From a bacterium D16-51 (lineage in GTDB: Bacteria > Bacillota > Clostridia > Lachnospirales > Lachnospiraceae): DNA of 64,000 nucleotides. The first letter of the stretch is position 1; the number at the start of each line of letters is the position of its first letter. Positions 36,438 to 44,864 of the stretch are shown here, piece after piece. The position numbers were made by a program, and so were the translations under genes. The DNA is taken from assembly GCA_003612285.1 (NCBI GenBank), contig RAYE01000001.1, forward strand, positions 248,001 to 312,000, in the 5' to 3' direction. The notes under the pieces were generated by a model. The model saw nothing but the letters and a program-made list of their open reading frames with translations, did no database searches and was not told the origin of the DNA.

Positions 36438-37643
36438 CTATTCATCCCCGGCTTTAAAGTTATAGATTGGTTTTATAATCTGGATAATTTCAGCTGTATC
36501 GCCAATATTGTTTACGATATCCTCCATGCCTTTATATGCCATTGGGCATTCGTCCAGTGTGCTCCGGCTTACAGACGTCGTATAAATGCCATCCATCTGC
36601 TTTTTAAATTCTGATACGGTAAAGGATTCTTTTGCTGCAGAGCGGCTCATCAGGCGCCCTGCCCCATGAGGCGCAGACTGGTTCCAGTCGTCATTCCCTT
36701 TGCCGGTACAAATTAAGGAACCATCCCTCATATTAATTGGAATCAGCAGTTTTTCATTTTTTTTAGCGGAAACGGCGCCTTTCCTTAAAATCATGGCTTC
36801 TGTATCAATATAGTTATGGATGGTTGTAAATTGTTCTGCGACATGGAGTTTCATTCCTTTGATGATTTCATCCATCATTGCCTGTCTGTTTAATTCTGCA
36901 TATCTCTGGATAATTTTCATATCATGGATATATTGTTTAAAAAGCTCTCCTGATACATAGGCTAATTGCCTTGGGATATTTGTCCGCTTCGTATTTTTTA
37001 AGGCGGCAATGTTTTTTTGGATTTCCCGTTCTTTTCCCTGGGCCTTTAACTGTTCAATCAATGCATCCACATCCTCTTTTGCAGAGCCGTTTAATACTTT
37101 ATAGCCTTCCTCCTGGTAATAGTTTGCAACCTCTAGCCCCAGGTGGCGGCTGCCGGAATGGACTACAAGATAAATAGCGCCGCTGTCATCCTTATCTGCT
37201 TCAATAAAATGGTTGCCGCCGCCTAAGGTGCCCAGGCTCTTTTCTGCCCTTTTAGGGTCAATCTGTTTATAACAATATAATTCTTCCAAATTGATTTCTT
37301 TAAAATATCTATGCGCCTTTTCGCGGATATTAAACCCGGATGGTATTTTCTCATAGATTAGTTTATCCAGTTTTTGCAGTTCGATATGTTTTTCTTTGAT
37401 TTTAACAGTTTCCATCCCACAGCCAATGTCAACGCCCACCAGGTTTGGGACGATTTTGTCCGTAATGGTCATTGTTGTTCCGATGGTACAGCCGGAGCCT
37501 GCATGGATATCCGGCATCAGGCGTATTTTGCTGTCAGATGTAAATTCCTGGTTAAGTAAAAGAAGCACCTGTGAAATAGATGCTTCATCTACAATGTCTG
37601 TAAAAATTTTTGCTGTATTATATTTTCCCTGTAATTCGATCAC
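36438..37643 (-). CDS. rtcB: RtcB-family RNA-splicing ligase
   Basis: A Mn2+/GTP-dependent RNA ligase of about 401 aa that joins 2',3'-cyclic phosphate (or 3'-phosphate) and 5'-OH RNA ends. Motifs: MPDIHAGSGCTIGTTMTI, VGVDIGCGM, TLGGGNHFIE, VHSGSRHLG, and QSAPHGAGRLMSR with the guanylated His. I place the start at GTG 37643, because GGAGGGG lies just before it and the family starts with the IELQGKYNTAK-like strand; an upstream frame would add 25 residues. It lies 65 nt downstream of RNase P RNA on the same strand, an RNA-processing neighbourhood. No archease gene is seen. Confidence 0.92.
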   Translation of the reverse strand: MIELQGKYNTAKIFTDIVDEASISQVLLLLNQEFTSDSKIRLMPDIHAGSGCTIGTTMTITDKIVPNLVGVDIGCGMETVKIKEKHIELQKLDKLIYEKIPSGFNIREKAHRYFKEINLEELYCYKQIDPKRAEKSLGTLGGGNHFIEADKDDSGAIYLVVHSGSRHLGLEVANYYQEEGYKVLNGSAKEDVDALIEQLKAQGKEREIQKNIAALKNTKRTNIPRQLAYVSGELFKQYIHDMKIIQRYAELNRQAMMDEIIKGMKLHVAEQFTTIHNYIDTEAMILRKGAVSAKKNEKLLIPINMRDGSLICTGKGNDDWNQSAPHGAGRLMSRSAAKESFTVSEFKKQMDGIYTTSVSRSTLDECPMAYKGMEDIVNNIGDTAEIIQIIKPIYNFKAGDE

Positions 37644-37707
37644 GATACCCCTCCATGCTGCCTTTGGCGGCTTTATAAATATACAGTGTTTCCTGATTTT
37701 TTCCAAA

Positions 37708-38054
37708 ATGAGCAGCACTATAAGCCGGGTTCTGTATTAGACAATCATCTATCTAGGCCTGACGTTGCCGCCAGGCTCAAGCAACCTACCCGGAACACGA
37801 CGGGCCGCCGTATTATTCCTGTTCGGTCTTGCTTCGGATGGGGTTTACAGCCGCCGTCTTTGTTACCAAAGACGCGGTGAGCTCTTACCTCGCCTTTTCA
37901 CCCTTACCGGCCTTTTGCCGGCGGTTCTTTTCTGTTGCACTAGCCTGGGAGTCGCCTCCACCGGACGTTATCCGGCATCCTGCCCTATGAAGCCCGGACT
38001 TTCCTCACCTGCGGCCTTTCGGCACTTGCAGCTGCGATTGTCTGTGCTGCTATC
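37708..38054 (-). ncRNA. rnpB: RNase P RNA, bacterial type A
   Basis: The catalytic RNA that cuts tRNA 5' leaders. On the minus strand the conserved 5' region GAGGAAAGTCCGGGC, the central GGTAAGGGTGAAAAGG and AAACCCCATCC cores, and the 3' region TAGATAGATGATTGTC and AGAACCCGGCTTATAG are all present. The ends pair as P1 (AGCAGCAC and GTGCTGCT, at 38044-38051 and 37711-37718). Length about 347 nt fits type A. Start is set from P1 and the promoter. Confidence 0.95.
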
Positions 38055-38058
38055 CTGT

Positions 38059-38087
38059 ATTTTACCATGAGGGTTATGAAATGTAAA
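38059..38087 (-). promoter_or_regulatory. rnpB promoter
   Basis: Minus strand TTTACA (38082-38087), 17-nt spacer, TAAAAT (38059-38064), ending about 7 nt before the RNA 5' end. Confidence 0.85.
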
Positions 38088-38116
38088 GTTTTAGTTATTT
38101 TCTGATGTATTTTCAA

Positions 38117-38279
38117 GTAACAGTTCAGCCCGCGCCATTCGCAAAGACGCCTGCGGCGTTTTCTCGCTGCTTTGCAGCTAACTTTGCTCATAAAATGGCA
38201 TTCTGCTCATAGCTAATATTATGTGCTTATTCATGCAAGCATGATTCGCCCATAATATTGGCTATGGCTGAACTGTTAC
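38117..38279. repeat. MITE-like repeat with perfect 14-bp ends, copy 2
   Basis: GTAACAGTTCAGCC (38117-38130) and its exact complement (38266-38279) bound 163 bp with internal hairpins. The right end overlaps the last codons of the aldo/keto reductase gene. Confidence 0.85.
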
Positions 38280-39386
38280 ATTTTCAAACTCTGCTGCTAC
38301 ATTTTCCAGAAGATTCCTAATTTTCAGATGCTGCGGGCATGCTTCTTCACATTTTCCGCATTTTATGCAGTCAGATGCTTTTCTTCCAGGCGTTGTATAG
38401 ACGTCATTGTAGTAATAGCCTGCATTCCAGTCATGTGAAATTTTTTTGGCGTTCATAGCGGCAAATACATCAGGGATTGCTATATTCTTTGGGCATCCTG
38501 CCACACAATACCGGCATCCTGTACATTGGATTAAATCTTTGTTGCAAAGAATCTCTTTTACACTGTTAATCGCTTTTTGTTCCCTGTCATCTAATGGGGT
38601 AAAATCTTTCATATAGCTGACATTATCCTTCATCTGCGCCAGGCTGCCCATGCCGGAAAGAGCTATTTCAATTCCTTCAAAACCTGCGGCAAACCGGATT
38701 GCATAGCTGGCAGCGCTTCCGCCCTGTAAATCTTCCAGTATCCGTTTTGCTTCAATCGGGAGGTTCACAAGGTTTCCGCCCCTTACCGGTTCCATAACAA
38801 TAATTGGCTTGCCGTGTTTTTTGCAAACTTCATAACATTTACGGCTTTCAACAGCAGGGTCATCATAATCAAGATAGTTAAATTGGATCTGTACTACTTC
38901 TATCTGGGGATATTCTGTTAAAATCTGTTCTAATACCTCTGCTTTGTCATGGAACGAAATACCTACATGTTTTATTTTCCCTTCCTTTTTTAGGGCAAAA
39001 GCTGTTTCATAGGCATTGCATTTCTTAAAGTGCTGAAAAGATACGGCGCTTTGGGCATGCATCAGATAGTAGTCAAAATAGCTTACGTTACATTCTTTTA
39101 GCTGTAGTTCTAAAAATGGCCGGATATCTTCTTCCTTTTTAAAATAGCAGTCGGTTAGTTTATTTGTAAGGATGTACCTGTCGCGGCTGTAGCGGTCGGT
39201 CAGGCAGGCTTTGATTGCTTTTTCACTTTCTTCCTCATGATATCCGTGGGCTGTATCAAAGTAATTAAAACCATTTTCTAAAAAGATGTCTACCATTTTA
39301 CTTGTTTGTTCCAAATCTATCTTGCCGTTTGCCATTGGCAGGCGCATAAAACCAAAACCAAGTTTTTTCTTAATGCCTTCCATCAT
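38262..39386 (-). CDS. aldo/keto reductase with C-terminal 2x[4Fe-4S] ferredoxin domain
   Basis: A 374-aa cytoplasmic oxidoreductase. Residues 1-270 are an AKR barrel with catalytic Asp/Tyr in YFDTAHGYHEEE and His in YYLMHAQS. The C-terminal 90 residues hold two 4Fe-4S motifs, CTGCRYCVAGCP and CIKCGKCEEACP. Family members are ferredoxin-linked aldo/keto reductases common in anaerobes. The last four codons (TVQP) and stop come from the end of a MITE-like repeat. Its start overlaps the preceding gene by four nt (ATGA). Substrate unknown. Confidence 0.92.
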   Translation of the reverse strand: MMEGIKKKLGFGFMRLPMANGKIDLEQTSKMVDIFLENGFNYFDTAHGYHEEESEKAIKACLTDRYSRDRYILTNKLTDCYFKKEEDIRPFLELQLKECNVSYFDYYLMHAQSAVSFQHFKKCNAYETAFALKKEGKIKHVGISFHDKAEVLEQILTEYPQIEVVQIQFNYLDYDDPAVESRKCYEVCKKHGKPIIVMEPVRGGNLVNLPIEAKRILEDLQGGSAASYAIRFAAGFEGIEIALSGMGSLAQMKDNVSYMKDFTPLDDREQKAINSVKEILCNKDLIQCTGCRYCVAGCPKNIAIPDVFAAMNAKKISHDWNAGYYYNDVYTTPGRKASDCIKCGKCEEACPQHLKIRNLLENVAAEFENVTVQP

Positions 39387-39889
39387 TTTTTTGCTTCCTT
39401 TCTTTTTGAGGATAATTCGATTGCTTCTTTCCCTGTTAGGTGTTCAATAGATAGTTCAAGCATGCAGAGGCGTCCCTGTGCATTTTCAATAACATGCTCT
39501 CTGTTTTCCTTGCTGTCTTTCGGATAATATTTTTTTGCAATTAATTCTATTGCATTATATATTTCTGCTTTATCTTCAAGAATGCGGATTTTCCCAAATG
39601 CAACAATGCTTTTAAAGTATGTGGTATATTCCTCCGGGACAATCTGGTCTTGCGCAATGACACAAAAGGATGCTTTATTATGCTTTTTAATAGCGTCTAT
39701 TTTGTGCCCTGTCTTTGCGCTGTGGAAATAAATTTTAGACTTGCAGCAGGCATAGCTGATTGGCACAGTATATGGATAGTCATTTTCCCCAAGCAAAGCC
39801 AGTACTCCGGATGTCCCATTTTCTAAAATTTCGAGACACTCTGATTCTTCTAATTGTTGTTTATTCCTCCGCATTTCTTGAAATACCAT
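39383..39889 (-). CDS. pyridoxamine 5'-phosphate oxidase-fold (NimA-like) flavoprotein
   Basis: A split-barrel FMN protein of 168 aa (NGTSGVLALLGENDYPYTVP, KIYFHSAKTGHKIDAIKK, ASFCVIAQ). NimA relatives reduce nitro compounds; the group also contains simple flavin or heme-binding proteins. GGAGGAATTTAT sits before ATG 39889, so I drop seven residues of a longer frame. It is translationally coupled to the downstream aldo/keto reductase, so both may act in one redox pathway. Confidence 0.87.
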   Translation of the reverse strand: MVFQEMRRNKQQLEESECLEILENGTSGVLALLGENDYPYTVPISYACCKSKIYFHSAKTGHKIDAIKKHNKASFCVIAQDQIVPEEYTTYFKSIVAFGKIRILEDKAEIYNAIELIAKKYYPKDSKENREHVIENAQGRLCMLELSIEHLTGKEAIELSSKRKEAKK

Positions 39890-39951
39890 ATAAATTCCTC
39901 CATGCCGCATTTTTTGCGGCTCAAATAGTGAACGGTTTACTGTTTTTTGCC

Positions 39952-40368
39952 TTACAGGTTTTTATACATCCAGATATGGGGACAGCCCTGTTCGGAATCT
40001 GTTTCCCCGTATTCTTGATAGCCCTGCTTTTTGTAAAATTCTTTTGCCTGTTCCTGGGAATGTAAAAGGATGCGTTTTCCCCCTGCTTTTTCAATTTCTT
40101 GTTCCGCTGCATTTAGCAGGAAGGAGCCGATCTGTTTCCCTCTGTACTGCTTTAGAACCGCAATCCGTCCAACCATATAATGACCGTCTTCCTTGCCTTT
40201 AAAATAGCGGCAGGTGCCAATGGGGAGGTTCTGTTCATAACAGACAAGATGAGATGCAGATTGGTCTGTTGTGTCAAATTCTTCATAAAAGCCCTGCTCC
40301 TGTACAAATACAGTTTCCCGTATCTTAACTGCTTCTGCTGGGAGGGCATTGTAAACTTTAAAATCCAT
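39952..40368 (-). CDS. GNAT N-acetyltransferase (ElaA-like)
   Basis: A 138-aa acetyl-CoA-dependent acetyltransferase. The CoA loop is IAVLKQYRGKQIGSFLL; the N-terminal IRETVFVQEQGF is typical of the ElaA subfamily. Final strand AKEFYKKQGYQEYGE. GGAAAC lies just upstream of the ATG. It begins the minus-strand block 62 nt before the NimA-like gene. Substrate unknown. Confidence 0.88.
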   Translation of the reverse strand: MDFKVYNALPAEAVKIRETVFVQEQGFYEEFDTTDQSASHLVCYEQNLPIGTCRYFKGKEDGHYMVGRIAVLKQYRGKQIGSFLLNAAEQEIEKAGGKRILLHSQEQAKEFYKKQGYQEYGETDSEQGCPHIWMYKNL

Positions 40369-40727
40369 CCTTCAAAGTTTCCTTTCTTTTCACTTTATTG
40401 GATGAGCCTGGTAACTTTTTCGGTTATTACTAAGGCGGTAGTCTGTGTATGTATCTGGCTGCTTCCATTTTTTTCTTGTGCTAATGAATTATATATATTA
40501 AAAAAAATTGAGAAAATTCAAGGACATAACGGTGTACCACCTGACACTGTTGCCGCAGTGCCAGGCAAGGATGGTATCGACGCTGCCACACAATACAATT
40601 TAATCCTGCGATACACACATGTTTATTATAATAGAATTGTATTTGAATTACAACAATTCTTTGTGCTGTAGATTGGATGAGCTGTTGCCTTGTTTCTATC
40701 CTGATACCACTGACTGTGAATAGTAAC

Positions 40728-40904
40728 GATTCTTTTGGGCATGAGATGCTTGTGCAGGGAAATAAGTTCTTTAAAAGTGTGTCATATTGCAGGATTTGGA
40801 ATTATTCTATGTCTAAAGTGGGAAGAGGGACGGATGTTGTCGTTTGGGAAGGGGCGGAACGGTATTTGGACCGTTTTGGTTCTATGAGACTGTATAATAA
40901 GTAG
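40728..40904 (+). pseudogene. C-terminal gene fragment next to a repeat end
   Basis: An open frame ending at TAG 40904 encodes HEMLVQGNKFFKSVSYCRIW and later VGRGTDVVVWEGAERYLDRF. It begins directly at the inner side of a repeat end (40714-40727) and has no ribosome binding site. Composition looks like real protein, so I read it as the tail of a lost gene. Family not recognised. Confidence 0.35.
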
Positions 40905-40944
40905 CCTGCTAACTTCTTACCAACTCTGATAATTGAATAAAGGC

Positions 40945-40973
40945 TTTACACTTTGAATATTGGTTGTTATAAT
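40945..40973 (+). promoter_or_regulatory. consensus-like promoter of small ORF 1
   Basis: TTTACA (40945-40950), 17-nt spacer, TATAAT (40968-40973), 47 nt upstream of the ORF. It is similar in layout and sequence to the promoter at 41429. Confidence 0.8.
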
Positions 40974-41020
40974 ATGAATAGTATCTATCAATTAAATATT
41001 CTTAGAAAGCAGGTGATTAC

Positions 41021-41176
41021 ATGGGCAACCAGGAATTATGTATTCTGTTAGATTCAATCCTTGCATTGCTTGAAACTGATAATACTGAAAAGGCAAAAGA
41101 AGTAATAAGAAATGGGATTAGGCGTATTGATAAAGGCATGACTTCAAGTAGTTCTGAAAATAATTCGAAAGAATAA
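41021..41176 (+). CDS. small helical protein 1 (51 aa), twin leader module
   Basis: MGNQELCILLDSILALLETD opens a helix-rich 51-aa protein ending in a Ser/Asn/Glu tail. It follows GAAAGCAGGTGATTACATG; the same GAAAGCAGGTGATT-CATG module and a matching promoter precede the small ORF at 41506, though the proteins do not look alike. No toxin or transmembrane signature is seen. Function unknown. Confidence 0.6.
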   Translation: MGNQELCILLDSILALLETDNTEKAKEVIRNGIRRIDKGMTSSSSENNSKE

Positions 41177-41205
41177 TAATTTATACAACTGAACATCACA
41201 CAAAT

Positions 41206-41388
41206 AGTTACTATTCACGGCCGTTCTAAACAATATGCGCAAAACCTGCCAGCAAAGCTGTCAGCCGCTACTACAGCGGCTTATGTTGTTTAGAACAGCC
41301 TTTACAGTCAATTTCTGAGAAAAGCCAAAATCTTATGTGCAAGCATAACGATTTCAGCTTTTCTCAGAAATCGACCGTGAATAGTAAC
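41206..41388. repeat. MITE-like repeat with perfect 14-bp ends, copy 3
   Basis: GTTACTATTCACGG (41206-41219) and its exact complement (41375-41388) bound 183 bp. Inside are GTTCTAAACAA...TTGTTTAGAAC and TTTCTGAGAAAAGC...GCTTTTCTCAGAAA stems. It separates the two small-ORF units. Confidence 0.85.
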
Positions 41389-41428
41389 CACAAATAAAAA
41401 GTGTAAAGACTTATTCAAATATAAAGGT

Positions 41429-41457
41429 TTTACACCTTTTACATAATTCACTATAAT
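41429..41457 (+). promoter_or_regulatory. consensus-like promoter of small ORF 2
   Basis: TTTACA (41429-41434), 17-nt spacer, TATAAT (41452-41457). The surrounding TATAAAGGTTTTACAC matches AATAAAGGCTTTACAC at ORF 1. Confidence 0.8.
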
Positions 41458-41505
41458 ATAGATAGTAACAATCCATACAGATTATTTATGAAAGCAGGTG
41501 ATTGC

Positions 41506-41682
41506 ATGCCAAGTGAAAAAGAATTAAATGTAAATCTTTTAGATAAATTAGATTTAATAGAAAGATTAGAAATGGCAGATAGTGAAGGGGGTTACGAAAA
41601 AATAAAACAGCAGCTTGCATTTGAAAAGAAATGTATTGAACGCAAGCTTTATCAAAAGCCCCCAATTACAGAAATGAAATAG
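41506..41682 (+). CDS. small helical protein 2 (58 aa), twin leader module
   Basis: MPSEKELNVNLLDKLDLIER begins a 58-aa charged, helical protein (later YEKIKQQLAFEKKCIERKLY). The start at 41506 is favoured because GAAAGCAGGTGATTGCATG repeats the leader of the 41021 ORF; a frame from 41488 would include the Shine-Dalgarno. No domain recognised. Confidence 0.6.
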   Translation: MPSEKELNVNLLDKLDLIERLEMADSEGGYEKIKQQLAFEKKCIERKLYQKPPITEMK

Positions 41683-41725
41683 ACAAGCCCAAATGTGTCA
41701 GTTATTTTCTTACAGTTCCTTAGTG
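41683..41725. repeat. AGGAACTGT-family repeat fragment
   Basis: ACAAGCCCAAATGTGTCAGT, then TATTTTCTTACAGTTCCTTAGTG. It is the reverse complement of the outer part of the repeat at 51294 and ends with AGTTCCTTAGTG, which also ends sequences at about 22313 and 30664. A lone 14-bp end of the other family (GTAGCTATTCACGG) follows at 41822-41835. Confidence 0.6.
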
Positions 41726-41912
41726 AATTATAAGGCTTTGTACCTTTTCAATTATACGGGAAATTGCGTCTTTTGTGACAGTTCCTAGCGGATATTGTAT
41801 TGGTACTATTCATGGTCAATAGTAGTAGCTATTCACGGCTGTTCTAATCATCATGCGTAAAACCTGCTTTAAAAAATCATATTTGTTGTATTTGGAATGG
41901 GCATATTTTGGT

Positions 41913-42182
41913 TCAACCTGCTATATCCAAATTTTCATCTTCATAATATGTCTCTTGTGTGAATTTCATTATTTGAGTCAGCCTAGATTGGGGACTGGCA
42001 AGCAAAAGTCTGAAAACTGGTTCACGTATGCCATACATTTCTGCATTTCTATGTTCAAAATTACTTTCATTGGTTTCAAAAAGAGTAATAAGTTTTACGG
42101 CATCTCCTTTTTTGCGGGGATGTCCCCTTCTGCGGCAGCTCTTTGGTAAGTTACCGGCAGGCTTATATGCCGCACATTTTTT
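41913..42182 (-). pseudogene. minus-strand gene fragment, C-terminal part
   Basis: An open minus-strand frame of 89 codons with stop at 41913-41915. It reads through CRRRGHPRKKGDAVKLITLF, then YGIREPVFRLLLASPQSRLT, ending TYYEDENLDIAG. There is no start codon with a ribosome site, and a stop lies directly upstream (42183-42185). The residue mix looks like true protein with a basic, possibly DNA-binding, start. I cannot name the family; it is most likely the tail of a lost regulator or mobile-element gene. Confidence 0.4.
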
Positions 42183-42328
42183 TCATATCTAAGTCCCTGA
42201 ATCCGTGAGCCTAACTTCAAATCATATTCAGGTATAACTAATTAAAAATAGTAGAGTGCTTTAGCATGCTATTTTCTTTTGTTTAAATGTGCAAATGATG
42301 TAAATTAATATAAACGAAAATAGGTAAT

Positions 42329-42362
42329 TTTGCACAAAAGAAAAAATGTTCTTTTGTGCAAA
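42329..42362. promoter_or_regulatory. 14-bp perfect inverted repeat upstream of the sugar cluster
   Basis: TTTGCACAAAAGAA (42329-42342) and its exact complement (42349-42362), 6-nt loop. It lies about 125 nt upstream of the first gene of the arabinose cluster and could be an operator for the AraC protein or a terminator for the region before. A partial half-site (GTGCAAATGATG) occurs near 42288. The rest of the 303-nt spacer shows nothing else. Confidence 0.45.
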
Positions 42363-42485
42363 TAAAACAATTGGCTAATACACAATAATAAGAAAGTGTG
42401 AAATATCTTAAGTATTAGTTGGAATTATGTGTAGCATAAAATGTTGTAAAATATTAAATTTTAACTAGAGGAGGTGTTACTATCT

Positions 42486-44846
42486 ATGATAGAAAATAAA
42501 AAGTTGAAAATGTCATTAAGTGAGAATGGATGTGTGTCGAACCTTATGTTGAAAAATGATCCATTTGAAATGAATTGGGTCATTGATAGTACATATCTTA
42601 AAGGGGCGGAATACAATGAACTTGACAAATTGTTTGGCAGCTTTTGTATCACTGTAGACGGAAAGAAATGTAGCAGTATGGAGGTTGTTCCAATTATAAA
42701 AGAAGAACAACAAAAAACAGAAGTAATTTATGATTTTTCTAATGTACAAATTAAGTTGAGCTATGACTTGAAAACAAGAAAGGAGGATTTGAAATGGTGT
42801 GTGAGAATTCTTAATAAAATGAAAAAAAAGATTTCTGTCACAGAGTTTGGAATTTGGATATCTTTTGCATACGTAATGTTTCGTGATAAGAATGTGCTAA
42901 AAAATATTCATAATTCTGCAGCAGTATTTCCATCTATTTCAAAGAATTATACAAAACTAAGTATTGTTAGAAGAGATGGCCAGTCAGAAAATCTTGGAAT
43001 GTATCAGGTGAAAGGTGGAGAAGTTTCTATTGGGACATATTGTGCATATCAAAATTTGTTTTTTGAAAATGTGTCACCATCTTTAGATGGAATGCTTTTC
43101 CATAAAATGTTTTTTGCAGGTGGTTACCCTGAAAATTGCAGAAATAATGATTGGATATACAAACATTATGGGTTTGAATTAGAAGCAAATGCTGATAAGA
43201 GTTGGGAATTTGTAATAACTGCAAATAAATCCCAAAATGAATTTTATGAAAAAGGACTTTTGCTAAATCATCCCAAAATTGAGTATACTCCACTTAATAT
43301 TATTGGAGAATTTGTTAGAGGAAGTATTGAAATACCTTTAGATAAGAAAATTGAGAGCATAAAAGCGTGGTATAAGGAAGAAGGAAAGATAAAACAAATT
43401 GCAGTTGAAACACAGCCTGACAACAAAGAAAGAAAATACAAATTTGCATTTAAACCACAGGTAATGGGTGAGCATAAAATAGTTTTTACATTTTCAGATA
43501 ATACAGAAGATAGCGTTGTATTAAATGTTATGGATAGAATAGAAAATGTGATTCGTGATAGAGTCGGCTACATATGTGACAAATTATATACAGGTGAAAA
43601 TGGAAATCCGGCATATGCATTTGAACCAATATCAAACCAAGGTGAGTCTTTAGGAAAAGTTAATCTTGTATTAAAGAAGAATTTACTGGGTGAGCTTGAT
43701 GTGGAGCAGGTTCGTAAAGTCGAAAAATGTGTTGTAAATTATGTTAGAAATAAATGGTTTATAGACGGAAATTTTAAAAATCCCAGAAAATTATATGGTG
43801 ATTTTTACCGTTGCATGGATTTTGAATACATAGCACATTTGTTTTACTTACTATCAGAATTTGATAATTCGGTACTTGAATTAAACGACGCAGATACATA
43901 TTTAGTTTGGGCAGCAGAGGTATTTGATCTTCGCGTAAATCCGGTGTTACACAAAGATGAACGTGGTAAAGAAGAAGCGCAAATGTTAGGAGTATATTTC
44001 CTTTACATTAATGAACTTTTGGAAAAATTAAAAAGGAATGGCCTATTAGGAGTATACAATGAAATTCATGCACTTTGGGAAAAGGTTATAGACCGTGTTG
44101 ACAAAGAATCTGATAGTTATAAAGCAGCTATTACAGAACATTATTATGACAATGCAGGATTTGGACCAACAGCCGGAGCATTAGCCCAGTGTAATAAAAT
44201 CGAAAGTGCAAAACGTTATGGCAAACTTTTACTTGCTAATATTGGTTATTCAAATGATTTTAGAGCACAGAATCCGGACAGATGGTGGGAAGCATTGACA
44301 TACATGATACATTCACTTTGGGGAGGCGTTACGGCAGCTTCTGCATATAAAGTTTTTGAGTTGCTTAAAGATATAGATTATTTGGATGCAAGTTATAGGG
44401 CGACAGCAGGAATCTTATATTGCTATGATACAAATGCAACTTCAGTATCTCAATTAGAAAAGGGTATGGCTGCTTCCACATATGCTGTAGCCGGTCCTCA
44501 CATTAACAGACCGGATTTATCAAGAGACAGATTTGGACAATCAATTTTTTATAGAGATGGTGGCATTTTTGCAAAGTTATTTGAAAATGACAGTCAGACT
44601 CCTGATTGGGACATGGGAGAAGAATTGGTAGCATATCTGGATAATTTTGGAGATAAAACGTTTATCATAGATAAAAAAGACACTATAGAAGTTATCAACG
44701 GAAGTTTTCAGGAAATTGATTCAGAGTACATAATTACCAGCTTTGCGCCTTATATAAGTAAATATTATTACATATCCGAATGTGCTATAATTCAGTTAGA
44801 TAGCAAAGATGGCCAAAGACAAATTAGTATTAAAAAGAAAAAATAA
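42486..44846 (+). CDS. large DUF5695-like protein of the sugar cluster
   Basis: 786 aa, no signal peptide. The opening (IENKKLKMSLSENGCVSNLM) and the late HYYDNAGFGPTAGALAQ and HINRPDLSRDRFGQSIFYRD stretches recall DUF5695 proteins, which resemble glycoside-hydrolase-like (alpha/alpha) folds with an N-terminal beta domain. It may bind or cleave an arabinose-containing oligosaccharide inside the cell; that is inference from its position as first gene of the pentose cluster. GAGGAGG lies before ATG 42486. Composition is clearly AT-rich compared with the window average. Confidence 0.55.
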   Translation: MIENKKLKMSLSENGCVSNLMLKNDPFEMNWVIDSTYLKGAEYNELDKLFGSFCITVDGKKCSSMEVVPIIKEEQQKTEVIYDFSNVQIKLSYDLKTRKEDLKWCVRILNKMKKKISVTEFGIWISFAYVMFRDKNVLKNIHNSAAVFPSISKNYTKLSIVRRDGQSENLGMYQVKGGEVSIGTYCAYQNLFFENVSPSLDGMLFHKMFFAGGYPENCRNNDWIYKHYGFELEANADKSWEFVITANKSQNEFYEKGLLLNHPKIEYTPLNIIGEFVRGSIEIPLDKKIESIKAWYKEEGKIKQIAVETQPDNKERKYKFAFKPQVMGEHKIVFTFSDNTEDSVVLNVMDRIENVIRDRVGYICDKLYTGENGNPAYAFEPISNQGESLGKVNLVLKKNLLGELDVEQVRKVEKCVVNYVRNKWFIDGNFKNPRKLYGDFYRCMDFEYIAHLFYLLSEFDNSVLELNDADTYLVWAAEVFDLRVNPVLHKDERGKEEAQMLGVYFLYINELLEKLKRNGLLGVYNEIHALWEKVIDRVDKESDSYKAAITEHYYDNAGFGPTAGALAQCNKIESAKRYGKLLLANIGYSNDFRAQNPDRWWEALTYMIHSLWGGVTAASAYKVFELLKDIDYLDASYRATAGILYCYDTNATSVSQLEKGMAASTYAVAGPHINRPDLSRDRFGQSIFYRDGGIFAKLFENDSQTPDWDMGEELVAYLDNFGDKTFIIDKKDTIEVINGSFQEIDSEYIITSFAPYISKYYYISECAIIQLDSKDGQRQISIKKKK

Positions 44847-44864
44847 ATGTACGGAGGTAATGTA

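Larger units (their letters stand above)
40369..41020. other. 652-nt spacer with gene fragments and a repeat end
   Basis: No complete gene seen. A plus-strand open stretch at about 40502-40671 (with IQGHNGVPPDTVAAVPGKDG) looks coding but I cannot identify it and it lacks a start. A repeat end (CTGTGAATAGTAAC, 40714-40727) is followed by another fragment, then the promoter at 40945. The area looks like the scar of lost genes. Confidence 0.5.

Noticed and set aside
37765..38070. Plus-strand ORFs of 60-100 codons
   Set aside because: They fall within the RNase P RNA gene and are its antisense.
40180..40671. Plus-strand 163-codon ORF
   Set aside because: Its first two-thirds are antisense to the GNAT gene; only the last 55 codons might be a fragment, noted in the spacer entry.
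41853..42149. Plus-strand 98-codon ORF
   Set aside because: It lies antisense to a better minus-strand fragment, lacks a ribosome site and has noise-like composition.
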